From Pseudomonadota bacterium (GTDB lineage: Bacteria; Pseudomonadota; Alphaproteobacteria; Azospirillales; Azospirillaceae): DNA of 7,725 nucleotides. Both the position numbers and the translations under genes were made by a program. Of this stretch, positions 1 through 6,035 are shown one piece after another; the stretch's first letter is position 1; every line of letters starts with the position of its first letter. The stretch is taken from positions 1 to 7,725 of the forward strand of contig JAEZPL010000170.1 of assembly GCA_023413605.1 (NCBI GenBank). The letters run 5' to 3'. The notes under the pieces were generated by a model that was not told the origin of the DNA, ran no database searches, and saw nothing but the letters and a program-made list of their open reading frames with translations.

Positions 1-430
1 GGAGCGGGCCGGCGACCGCGTGCGCTTCTACGGCAGCTATCGTTCCGCCGAACTGCCGGGCCTGATGAAGGACGTGGATTGGGTGGTGATGCCCTCCATC
101 TGGTGGGAGAACTCGCCCGTCGTGATCCAGGAAGCGTTCCTGCACGGCCGCCCGATCATCGCCAGCAACATCGGCGGCATGGCGGAGAAGGTCACCCACG
201 GCGTGGACGGCCTGCATTTCCGCAACGCCAGCGTCGAGGATCTGGTGGACCGCATGACCGAGGCGCTGACCACCCCCGACCTGTGGGATCGCCTGCGCAT
301 GCGCATCCGCCGGCCGATCGACCGCGCGGAATGCGCGCGCCGCCACGCCGACATCTACGACGCGCTGATCGCGGCAGCCGGCGGCGGTGCGGTGTCGATG
401 CCCGAGCGCGCCGTCGCGCAGAAGGTGTGA
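1..430 (+). CDS. GT4-family glycosyltransferase, C-terminal fragment (5' end outside window)
   Basis: This is the C-terminal domain of a retaining GT-B glycosyltransferase, which would transfer a sugar from a nucleotide donor during polysaccharide or glycan assembly in the cytoplasm. The frame is already open at base 2 and ends at TGA 428-430, so the true start lies upstream and only about 142 residues are visible. Counting from that first codon, the fragment begins with a RVRFYGSY strand (about 6-13) and a VMPSIWWENSP segment. It then shows the GT4 donor-binding EX7E pair (E36 and E44) and the ASNIGGMAE loop (54-62) that contacts the nucleotide-sugar. A GTG at position 20 could be called as a start, but it would leave a protein lacking its acceptor domain, so I treat the gene as cut by the window edge. 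The next gene begins 6 bases after the stop, suggesting co-transcription. The family is clear; donor and acceptor sugars cannot be told. Confidence 0.9.
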   Translation, partial: ERAGDRVRFYGSYRSAELPGLMKDVDWVVMPSIWWENSPVVIQEAFLHGRPIIASNIGGMAEKVTHGVDGLHFRNASVEDLVDRMTEALTTPDLWDRLRMRIRRPIDRAECARRHADIYDALIAAAGGGAVSMPERAVAQKV

Positions 431-436
431 GGTTTG

Positions 437-1768
437 ATGCGGACGTCCGGTAAACGGCCCCCCACCCTAACCCTCCCCCGCTGGGCGGGGGAGGGAGGGA
501 CCCGCGACGCTCTCGCGCAAGCAAAGCTTGCGCTGACGCGGCAGGCGGACCCATCGGGTCCGCTGAGAGCGGGAGGGTGGGGGCATCGCACCTCGCACGT
601 CCTGCGCGCGGCGCTGTTGGCGTCGTCGATGCTGTTCGCGGCCAACACTGCCAACGCTGCCGACCTCCGCGTCGCCCCCGCGCCGGACGCGCGGATGGAG
701 ACGGTGTACGACCATGGCAACCAGGCCTGCGAAGCCTGGGACGTGCCGGACGCCCCCGCCCGCGCCTGGAAGGCGGCGGACGGCAGCGTGCGCCTGCTGG
801 CCGCGCACACCCGCGCCCGCACCCTGAGCGGCCCGTCGCTGAACGCGGTGCGGCACGACTGCCGCGTGGTGTTCCAGTCCGGCAAGCGCGACGACCCGTC
901 CCGCTACGACGACGTGGGCTGGCTGACCTCGCCCTACACGCTGGACGGCAACACCATCTACGGGCTGGTGCACAACGAGTATCACGGGCACAAGCGCCGC
1001 GACCTCTGCCCGGCCGGCGACTACATGGCCTGCTGGTGGAACGCGCTGACGCTGACCGTGTCCAAGGACGGCGGTGCCAGCTTCGGGCCGGCGCAGTATC
1101 TCGCCGGCATTCCGTACAAGTTCCGCGGCGATCTCGGCCGCCGCGCCGGGCTGTTCGCACCCAGCAACATCGTGGAACGCGACGGCTGGTACTACGCCAT
1201 GGCCTTCGCGGAGGGCATCGGGGAGCAGAAGCGCGGCGTCTGCCTGATGCGCACCCGCGACCTGGGCGACCCCAAGGCGTGGCGGGCCTGGGACGGGCGC
1301 GACTTCACCGTCCGCTTCATCAACCCTTACACCGACGGGGAAAAGAACGCCGGCGCCCATGCCTGCGCGCCGCTGCCGCCCAACCGCCTGCCCTTCACCG
1401 TGACCAGCCTCGTCCGCCACACCGGCACCGGCCTGTATGTCGCGGCGATGGTCGGGAACCGGTCGGAGCGCAAGGGGGCGGAACCGGTGTCCGGCGTGTG
1501 GACCTCCACCTCCCCCGATCTCGTCACGTGGTCACCGCCGCGGCTGGCGCTGCCCGTGCCGCTGCTGACCGACAAGGCCTGCGGAATCCGGGAATCCTAC
1601 TATTACCCGGCCATCCTCGACCCGAACGCCAGGACGCGGAATTTCGAGGACGTCGGGAACACCGCCTACCTCTACCTGACGCGTCTTGCCCAGAAAGGCT
1701 GCAAGCCGACGCAGGATCGCGATCTGGTCCGAATAATGATTCGCCTCGATCCCGTATCCGGCGGCTAA
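437..1768 (+). CDS. Secreted Cys-rich protein, probable sialidase/GH43-like beta-propeller
   Basis: About 443 residues, function unassigned. A signal peptide is visible but sits far in: a hydrophobic core LRAALLASSMLFA near residues 56-68 and an ANA-A-type cleavage site near residue 75. The 55 residues before it are mostly encoded by a palindromic repeat (457-584). ATG 437 follows GAGG at 429-432 and is preceded directly by an in-frame TTG at 434. No ATG, GTG or TTG occurs in frame between 437 and TTG 617, and starting there or at ATG 629 would remove the charged n-region. The mature part has eight cysteines, fitting disulfides in the periplasm or outside the cell. It also has an Asp-box-like SKDGGASF (about 209-216), a second TSTSPDLVTWSPP blade-type segment, and many aromatic residues. 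These resemble five- or six-bladed propellers of sialidase and GH43/GH32 type. Lying between a glycosyltransferase and a pyruvyl transferase, it may bind or trim a glycan; that role is inference. Confidence 0.7.
   Translation: MRTSGKRPPTLTLPRWAGEGGTRDALAQAKLALTRQADPSGPLRAGGWGHRTSHVLRAALLASSMLFAANTANAADLRVAPAPDARMETVYDHGNQACEAWDVPDAPARAWKAADGSVRLLAAHTRARTLSGPSLNAVRHDCRVVFQSGKRDDPSRYDDVGWLTSPYTLDGNTIYGLVHNEYHGHKRRDLCPAGDYMACWWNALTLTVSKDGGASFGPAQYLAGIPYKFRGDLGRRAGLFAPSNIVERDGWYYAMAFAEGIGEQKRGVCLMRTRDLGDPKAWRAWDGRDFTVRFINPYTDGEKNAGAHACAPLPPNRLPFTVTSLVRHTGTGLYVAAMVGNRSERKGAEPVSGVWTSTSPDLVTWSPPRLALPVPLLTDKACGIRESYYYPAILDPNARTRNFEDVGNTAYLYLTRLAQKGCKPTQDRDLVRIMIRLDPVSGG
457..584. repeat. Cloverleaf-like palindromic repeat element within the 5' coding region
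   Basis: Nested perfect inverted repeats give a multi-branched structure. The outer stem is 459-468 with 574-583 (10 bp, CCCCCACCCT with AGGGTGGGGG). Inside it lie a hairpin 471-481/485-495 (11 bp, 3-nt loop), an inner stem 509-514/565-570 (6 bp), and two 8-bp hairpins with 3-nt loops at 515-522/526-533 and 545-552/556-563. The CCCTAACCCTCCCCCGC..GGGGGAGGG style matches dispersed intergenic REP/BIME-like repeats common in GC-rich proteobacteria, which is recall rather than a search result. The element lies wholly inside the open frame of the secreted protein, upstream of its hydrophobic signal core. Confidence 0.8.
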
Positions 1769-1824
1769 AAACAAACAACTGATTCGCAACGAAACTCGAC
1801 CGATCCACCACACCCCCCGACCCC

Positions 1825-1830
1825 AGGAGA
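1825..1830 (+). promoter_or_regulatory. Ribosome binding site fixing the TTG start at 1837
   Basis: AGGAGA lies 6 nt before TTG 1837. It is the only strong Shine-Dalgarno match in the gap 1769-1836, and no ATG or GTG in frame follows within the conserved ILVMIPSG beginning, so it decides a non-ATG start. Confidence 0.75.
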
Positions 1831-1836
1831 ATTGCG

Positions 1837-3024
1837 TTGGCTAACATTCTAGTCATGATTCCCTCCGGCGAAGTCTATGACCATGACTGCGTGCGGTGGT
1901 ACAGCTATCAGAACATTCAGCGCAGCATTAATCATTACCACAACATTGGCGACGCCTTTGTCTATGACTCGTCGCTGAAACTGCTGACGTACGATCGCCT
2001 GGATGTCGTGGAGATCCGCGAGTTCAAGCAGGAGGTGGTGGACCGGGCGAACGCGGAATACGATTACGTCTTCCTGCGCGGCTCCAACTACATCCACAAC
2101 CACATGACCTGGCCGGAAGCGACCGAGCAGGTCCTGTCGAAGCTGCGCATCCCGGTCATCGCCTTCGGCGTCGGCGCCCAGGCCCCGGCCACCGGCAAGA
2201 TGGAACTGTCGGACGAGAGCCGCCGCATCTGGCAGATGTTCGCCGACAAGTCGACCACGCTGGGCGTGCGCGGCACCTACACGGCCGAAGTGCTGTGGGA
2301 CCTCGGCATCAAGAACGTGCGCATTGTCGGCTGCCCGACCGCCTTCCGAAACCGCAATCCGGACCTGCGCATCGACCTGCCGTCGCTGGACAGCGTGCGC
2401 AACGTCGGCATCACCATGCGCCGCGAGGTGTCCAGCCACTATTCACCGGACGTGAAGACCTATCTGGCGCGTCACCGCGACTTCGTGAAGGACATGTCCC
2501 GCCGCTTCGACACCGTCCTGATGATGCAGGGCGAGGTGGAAGAGAAGAAGCTGCTCTGGGGCACCGCCGAGCAGAAGGCCGAGGCCTGGGACGAGCTGCA
2601 CAACAACCCGTGGCTGAAGACCGGCTACTTCGACGAGGAGTTGGACGAGCTGTACCGCACCCGCCTGTGGTACTCGGACGTCGTCGCCGACTACGAAAAC
2701 CTCGTGCGGTCGAAGGATCTCGTGCTGGGCTACCGCCTGCACGGCAACCTGATGGCGCTGTCGAACGGCACTCCGTCGGTCTACTTCAGCTATGACAGCC
2801 GCACGGCGGAATTCGCGGAGACCTTCGCGATTCCCTGCTACGACGTCTATTCGGACAAGCCCTTCGTCCTTGAGGACTATTGGGACCAGAGCCTGTTCGA
2901 GAAGTTCAACCGCACCTTCTACCAGCGTTACCGCGACATGCGGGAGTTCCTGGACGAGAACTACATCCCGCACCGTATGCCGAGTCCGGCCGCGCGCAAA
3001 ACCCCGCAGCGCAAGGCGGCCTGA
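1837..3024 (+). CDS. Polysaccharide pyruvyl transferase family protein
   Basis: A 395-residue protein of the polysaccharide pyruvyl transferase family (PF04230-type fold, related to CsaB and WcaK). Such enzymes are cytoplasmic and add a pyruvate ketal from phosphoenolpyruvate to a sugar of an exopolysaccharide or cell-wall glycan; some relatives have other or unknown roles. Visible family landmarks in order are an N-terminal Rossmann-like ILVMIPSGE, VFLRGSNYIHNH (78-89), IAFGVGAQ (108-115), GVRGTYTAEVL (143-153), VGCPTAF (164-170) and the C-terminal GYRLHGNLMALSNGTPSVY (298-316). The RLHG histidine in this last motif is the family's hallmark. Full family length, no frameshift. Translation starts at TTG behind AGGAGA. 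The region 230-280, rich in acidic residues and tryptophan, is an insertion I cannot assign. It follows the secreted propeller gene by 68 bp with no evident terminator, so an operon with it is plausible. Substrate unknown. Confidence 0.85.
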   Translation: MANILVMIPSGEVYDHDCVRWYSYQNIQRSINHYHNIGDAFVYDSSLKLLTYDRLDVVEIREFKQEVVDRANAEYDYVFLRGSNYIHNHMTWPEATEQVLSKLRIPVIAFGVGAQAPATGKMELSDESRRIWQMFADKSTTLGVRGTYTAEVLWDLGIKNVRIVGCPTAFRNRNPDLRIDLPSLDSVRNVGITMRREVSSHYSPDVKTYLARHRDFVKDMSRRFDTVLMMQGEVEEKKLLWGTAEQKAEAWDELHNNPWLKTGYFDEELDELYRTRLWYSDVVADYENLVRSKDLVLGYRLHGNLMALSNGTPSVYFSYDSRTAEFAETFAIPCYDVYSDKPFVLEDYWDQSLFEKFNRTFYQRYRDMREFLDENYIPHRMPSPAARKTPQRKAA

Positions 3025-3030
3025 CGGCGA

Positions 3031-3114
3031 GCGACGTTGGGTTCCCCGTCCTCTCAGCCCAACCCGCAACCCCGCCGCGGGTTGGGCCGAGGCGGCGTCG
3101 AGACCCAACGTCGC
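3031..3114. repeat. Nested inverted repeat between two polysaccharide-region genes
   Basis: An outer 12-bp perfect stem (GCGACGTTGGGT at 3031-3042 with ACCCAACGTCGC at 3103-3114) encloses an inner 11-bp perfect hairpin (GCCCAACCCGC 3057-3067 with GCGGGTTGGGC 3077-3087, 9-nt loop). All arms share the GTTGGG/CCCAAC core, so outer and inner arms could also pair with each other in alternative folds. It begins 7 nt after the pyruvyl transferase stop and ends 40 nt before the next start. There is no T-run after it, so it is more likely a dispersed repeat, or an RNA-stabilising or attenuating structure, than a classical terminator. Confidence 0.75.
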
Positions 3115-3154
3115 CCGTTGTCCTTTCCTGTTTCCGTGATCGTGAGAGCGACTC

Positions 3155-3925
3155 ATGCCCGACACCGCCATCCCTGAACCCGCCGTGACCGAGACCGTCG
3201 CAACCGAACCCGTCGCCTCCGTCATCGAAGGCCGCGTGGACGCGATCCAGGCCGGCCGGATCTACGGCTGGGCCTGGGACCGCTCCTATCCCGCCGACCG
3301 GCTGGAGGTGGAGTTCCGGGCGGAGGCCCCGGACGGGCGCGCCCTGATCCTGGGCCGGACGCTGGCCGACCGGCCGCGCGAGGATCTGGTGGGCGGCGGC
3401 TTCGGCGACGGCCACCATGCCTTTGAAGCCGAACTGGCGCTGCCGCCGGACCTCGACCCGTCCCGCGTCGTGGCGGTGGTCCACGCCCCCAGCACCGGGA
3501 CGATCACGACCTTCGTGCAGCCCCCTGCCGAGGAACAGCTGCTGGAGCGGACGCTCGCCCCGCACCTCCTGCGCATCGGCGACGGCGTGGAAGCCTCCCG
3601 CCGCGAGCAGCGGAAAATCGTCGCGACCCAGCAGGGCATTGCGCGGCTGCTGCGCGATCTTCAGGAACGCGTCGGGGCCGAGCAGGCCGGCAACACGGCG
3701 GCCCATGCCCAGCAGGCGGCCGTCGCCGAGACGCTGCACGAACTGAGGGAGCGCGTCAGCGGGCTGGAGGTCTTCCTGGTGCGCATGGACACCACAATGC
3801 GCAGCTTCGATGACGCGCTGAAGACCAAGCACACGCAGAACAACGCCCCGATCATCGCCGCCGGCATCGGCGCGGCGGTCGGCGCCCTGCTGGCGGTCGC
3901 CATCGGCCGCGCGGTCCTGGGATAA
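3155..3925 (+). CDS. GWAWD-domain, coiled-coil, C-terminally membrane-anchored protein
   Basis: 256 residues, no named function. Residues 1-22 are a Pro/Thr/Val-rich leader without a signal peptide. Residues about 23-122 form a beta-rich domain, GRVDAIQAGRIYGWAWD...L.VEFRAE...GDGHHAFEAELALP. I recall this pattern from alphaproteobacterial proteins in glycosyltransferase and polysaccharide loci, often attached to glycosyltransferases. Residues about 125-225 are charged and helical with heptad-like spacing (LLRDLQERV, ETLHELRERVSGLEVFL), a likely coiled coil. Residues 232-255 are one hydrophobic Gly/Ala-rich membrane span (PIIAAGIGAAVGALLAVAIG) that ends the protein, so it should be tail-anchored with its bulk in the cytoplasm. 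The start ATG 3155 has GAGAG 6 nt upstream. Its position after the pyruvyl transferase suggests a scaffold or docking role in glycan synthesis at the inner membrane; this is inference. Confidence 0.75.
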   Translation: MPDTAIPEPAVTETVATEPVASVIEGRVDAIQAGRIYGWAWDRSYPADRLEVEFRAEAPDGRALILGRTLADRPREDLVGGGFGDGHHAFEAELALPPDLDPSRVVAVVHAPSTGTITTFVQPPAEEQLLERTLAPHLLRIGDGVEASRREQRKIVATQQGIARLLRDLQERVGAEQAGNTAAHAQQAAVAETLHELRERVSGLEVFLVRMDTTMRSFDDALKTKHTQNNAPIIAAGIGAAVGALLAVAIGRAVLG

Positions 3926-3975
3926 TGGGAAGACAGGGCCGGGTTGCAGGACTGGTGGTGCGGAGCCCGTACCGC

Positions 3976-3981
3976 TATATA
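3976..3981 (+). promoter_or_regulatory. Possible -10 box for the truncated hemoglobin gene
   Basis: TATATA stands out in an otherwise GC-rich 94-bp gap, 39 nt before the hemoglobin start. A weak -35 candidate, TGGTGG at 3953-3958, lies 17 nt upstream of it. The -35 match is poor, so this is only a suggestion. Confidence 0.25.
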
Positions 3982-4019
3982 GGCCGCTTTGACACGCGCT
4001 TCGCCAGGACACCGCCGCC

Positions 4020-4451
4020 ATGGACAAGACTGCCTATCCCTCGCCGCAGGCCGCCACCATAGCCGAGCGGGTCGCGAAGACCGGCATTGACGAGGCGATG
4101 ATCGAGCGGCTGGTCCGCACCTTCTACGGCAAGATCATGCAGGATCCGGTGCTGGGGCCGATCTTCGGCAGCGCCATCACGGATTGGGAACCGCATCTGC
4201 GCAAGATGATGGACTTCTGGTCCTCCGTCGCGCTGCTGACCCACCGCTACGACGGCCGCCCCCTGCCCGCCCATGTCCGCTTCGACATCGGGCCGGAGCA
4301 TTTCGCCCGCTGGCTGGCCCTGTTCCGCGAGACGACCGCGGAGGTCTGCACCCCCGAGGCCGCCGCCTTCTTCGAAGACCGCGCCGAAAGCATCGGCCGC
4401 AGCATCCAGATGGGCGTGGACTTCTTCCGTAAGCAGGCGGCGGGCGCCTGA
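4020..4451 (+). CDS. Group III truncated hemoglobin
   Basis: A 143-residue heme protein of the trHb3 class (2-on-2 globin, as Campylobacter Ctb). It is cytoplasmic and expected to bind O2 or NO; group III members are linked to NO or peroxide chemistry or oxygen handling under microaerobic conditions. Aligned to the known trHb3 pattern, the key residues are all present: TyrB10 as Y36 in RTFYGKI, the E7 position as H59 in DWEPH, proximal HisF8 as H85 in GRPLPAH, and TrpG8 as W98 in HFARWLALF. The DPVLGPIF (42-49) and MMDFWSSVALL (63-73) signatures are typical. The length is slightly above the usual 120-130 because of a 20-residue N-terminal extension. ATG 4020 has AGGA at 4006-4009, a rather long 10-nt spacing. 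It lies 94 bp after the anchored coiled-coil gene, on the same strand, and faces the pentapeptide gene tail to tail. It is probably transcribed on its own. Confidence 0.93.
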   Translation: MDKTAYPSPQAATIAERVAKTGIDEAMIERLVRTFYGKIMQDPVLGPIFGSAITDWEPHLRKMMDFWSSVALLTHRYDGRPLPAHVRFDIGPEHFARWLALFRETTAEVCTPEAAAFFEDRAESIGRSIQMGVDFFRKQAAGA

Positions 4452-4471
4452 TTCCCTCGCCCGCCGGATTC

Positions 4472-4587
4472 AGCCTGTTTGGAAAATTTCCCGATGGAGG
4501 GACCACTCTCCATCGCCATCCCAGGGAAGGCCGGGATGACGGGGAAAGGCATCAAGGCGACACTCGCATAGGCTTTCCAAACAGGCT
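4472..4587. repeat. 116-bp inverted-repeat element between convergent genes
   Basis: Perfect 14-bp terminal arms AGCCTGTTTGGAAA (4472-4485) and TTTCCAAACAGGCT (4574-4587) enclose a 6-bp inner stem (TTTCCC 4487-4492 with GGGAAA 4542-4547). That stem holds two hairpins: GATGGAG/CTCCATC (4493-4499/4508-4514) and CATCCC/GGGATG (4517-4522/4533-4538). The CATCCCAGGGAAGGCCGGGATGA style is typical of dispersed intergenic repeats. It carries no ORF, so it could be a MITE-like or REP-like element. It starts 20 nt after the hemoglobin stop and ends 4 nt from the pentapeptide stop, so it may also end transcription in both directions. Confidence 0.75.
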
Positions 4588-4591
4588 CATT

Positions 4592-5878
4592 CTATTTCAG
4601 CCGGGAATGGGCCAGCGTCGTCCGGCTGGTGTCCGCCAGGGCGATGTCAGTTTCCCGCAGGTCGGCGCCCGACAGGTTGCAGTTGGCCAGGATAGCCCCG
4701 GCCAGCTTGGCGCCGCGCAAATCCGCGCCGCGGAAATCGCTGTCGCTCAGGTCGGCGTTGCGCAGGTTGGTCGGCCACTGGCGGCCGGTCGGCACGCCCT
4801 CCGGCGACAGAAGTTCGATGGACCGCAGCACCGCGTTGCGCATCAGCGCGCTTTGAAGGTCGCACCCTTCGAAGCTGGCGCCGGACAGTTCGGCGTTTTC
4901 AAAGGCCGTTTCGCGCATCCGGCATCCCGGAAACTGAACGATCTGGAGCTTGCTGTCCCGGAAGGTGGCGCGGGTGAAGTCGCAGTTGCGGAAAATGGCG
5001 CCGCTGAGGTCGCAGCTGTCGAAATCGGTTCCGACGAAGGCCCCGTTGGCCACGTCGAACCGCTTGCCCTGCTTGCCGTTGCTGTTGATCCACAGCACGT
5101 GATCATCCAGGCCCGCGCGGATTTCCGGCGGGAAGTCCGATTGGGCGCGGTGATAGATGGCACCCATCAGGCGGGCCTGGGACCAGTCCGCGCTGCCCAT
5201 CGCGACGTTGCGCAACTCCGCACTGCGCATGTCCGCGGCACGGAACGTGGCCCCGGCGACGGCGGCGTTGTTCAGGATCGCGCCCTTCAGCTTGGCCGAA
5301 CTGAAATCCGCGCCGCGCAGGTCGGCGCCGCTGAGATTCGCGCCGAACAGGGTGGCGTTGCTGAAGTCCGCCCCTTCCAGGTTGGCGCGCGACAGGTTGG
5401 CGCCGCTGAGGTCCGCCCCTTGGAAGATGGCGGAGGTCAGGTCGGCCTCGCTCAAGCTTGCGCGCTGCGCGCGGGTGCGGCTCCCCTTCCACAGCACCAG
5501 TTGGCCTGGGCGCAGGTCCGCCCGTTCGAACACCGTGTTGCGCAGGCAGGCCTTTGTAAAATTGGCGCCGCGCATGTCCGCCCCGACCAGCGAGGCACCC
5601 CGCAGGTCGGCGGATACGAAGCTGGCGCCGAACAGGTCGGCGCCGTCCAGGTTGCAACGTTTCAGGACGCTGCGGCGGAAGTCCGTGCCGGTCAGCACCG
5701 CGTCGGACAAGACAAGGCCCGACAGGTCGTAGCCGGCGAGGTCCGCGGCCTTCAGCTGCAGCCGGCGGCCGTTGGGGCGCGTCGCCAGATACAGGGCGTG
5801 CGCGCGGATCGCCTGCGCCAAATCTTCCAGGTTCGCCGCCGTGGCGGCGTCCGGGCCGTTTTTCGAAGCAAAGCTCAT
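4592..5878 (-). CDS. Pentapeptide-repeat protein
   Basis: 428 residues dominated by A(D/N)LXX-type pentapeptide repeats, which fold as a right-handed four-sided beta helix. There is no signal peptide or membrane span, so it should be cytoplasmic. The repeats form blocks at about 43-125, 139-243, 277-355 and 370-425. They are separated by non-repeat inserts at about 122-138 (PGQLVLWKGSRTRAQ), 244-276 and 356-369 (LSPEGVPTGRQWPT). The second insert carries DDHVLWINSNGKQGKRFDV; I recall related H..W..S.G..G.R segments in other alphaproteobacterial pentapeptide proteins. An N-terminal helix (about 15-38, LEDLAQAIRAHALYLATRPN) precedes the helix core. Biochemical roles of this family are mostly unknown; a few members mimic DNA or bind gyrase, but nothing here points to that specifically. 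The start ATG has no good Shine-Dalgarno and is abutted by a strong hairpin; TTG at codon 20 is a weaker alternative. The gene appears to stand alone. Confidence 0.9.
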   Translation of the reverse strand: MSFASKNGPDAATAANLEDLAQAIRAHALYLATRPNGRRLQLKAADLAGYDLSGLVLSDAVLTGTDFRRSVLKRCNLDGADLFGASFVSADLRGASLVGADMRGANFTKACLRNTVFERADLRPGQLVLWKGSRTRAQRASLSEADLTSAIFQGADLSGANLSRANLEGADFSNATLFGANLSGADLRGADFSSAKLKGAILNNAAVAGATFRAADMRSAELRNVAMGSADWSQARLMGAIYHRAQSDFPPEIRAGLDDHVLWINSNGKQGKRFDVANGAFVGTDFDSCDLSGAIFRNCDFTRATFRDSKLQIVQFPGCRMRETAFENAELSGASFEGCDLQSALMRNAVLRSIELLSPEGVPTGRQWPTNLRNADLSDSDFRGADLRGAKLAGAILANCNLSGADLRETDIALADTSRTTLAHSRLK

Positions 5879-5907
5879 CCGCGGCCCCGCCGCCGGTGGG
5901 GCCGCGG
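5879..5907 (-). promoter_or_regulatory. GC hairpin directly abutting the pentapeptide gene start codon
   Basis: CCGCGGCCCC (5879-5888) and GGGGCCGCGG (5898-5907) form a perfect 10-bp all-GC stem with a 9-nt loop. On the minus-strand transcript its last base pair touches the A of the AUG at 5878, so the ribosome binding region would be locked in the stem. It may restrict translation, or the start may lie elsewhere. Confidence 0.6.
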
Positions 5908-6035
5908 GACGAGAAGAACGCAGGCAAGCGGTCCTTCTGTGCGCATGAGACAGCCCCTTCTCGCTGTGGACGGTGGTCCATCAGCGATTCAGGATATATC
6001 GTTGAGTTTGTGATTCAAGTTTATAACAAATGTAA

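Noticed and set aside
192..1420. Long minus-strand ORFs opposite the secreted propeller gene (192-1160, 467-1420)
   Set aside because: Arg/Ala/Gly-rich translations without domain signatures; they are antisense shadows of a GC-rich plus-strand gene with signal peptide and Asp-box.
4600..5800. Tandem DNA repeat or CRISPR-like array suggested by recurring CAGGTCGGCG-type words
   Set aside because: The spacing follows 15-bp pentapeptide codon periodicity with divergent units and no spacers, so it is coding repetition.
4607..6013. 468-residue plus-strand ORF opposite the pentapeptide gene
   Set aside because: Its regular AQVGAAE-like pattern is only the complement of the pentapeptide repeats; the minus-strand frame has the true A(D/N)LXX periodicity and a proper stop.
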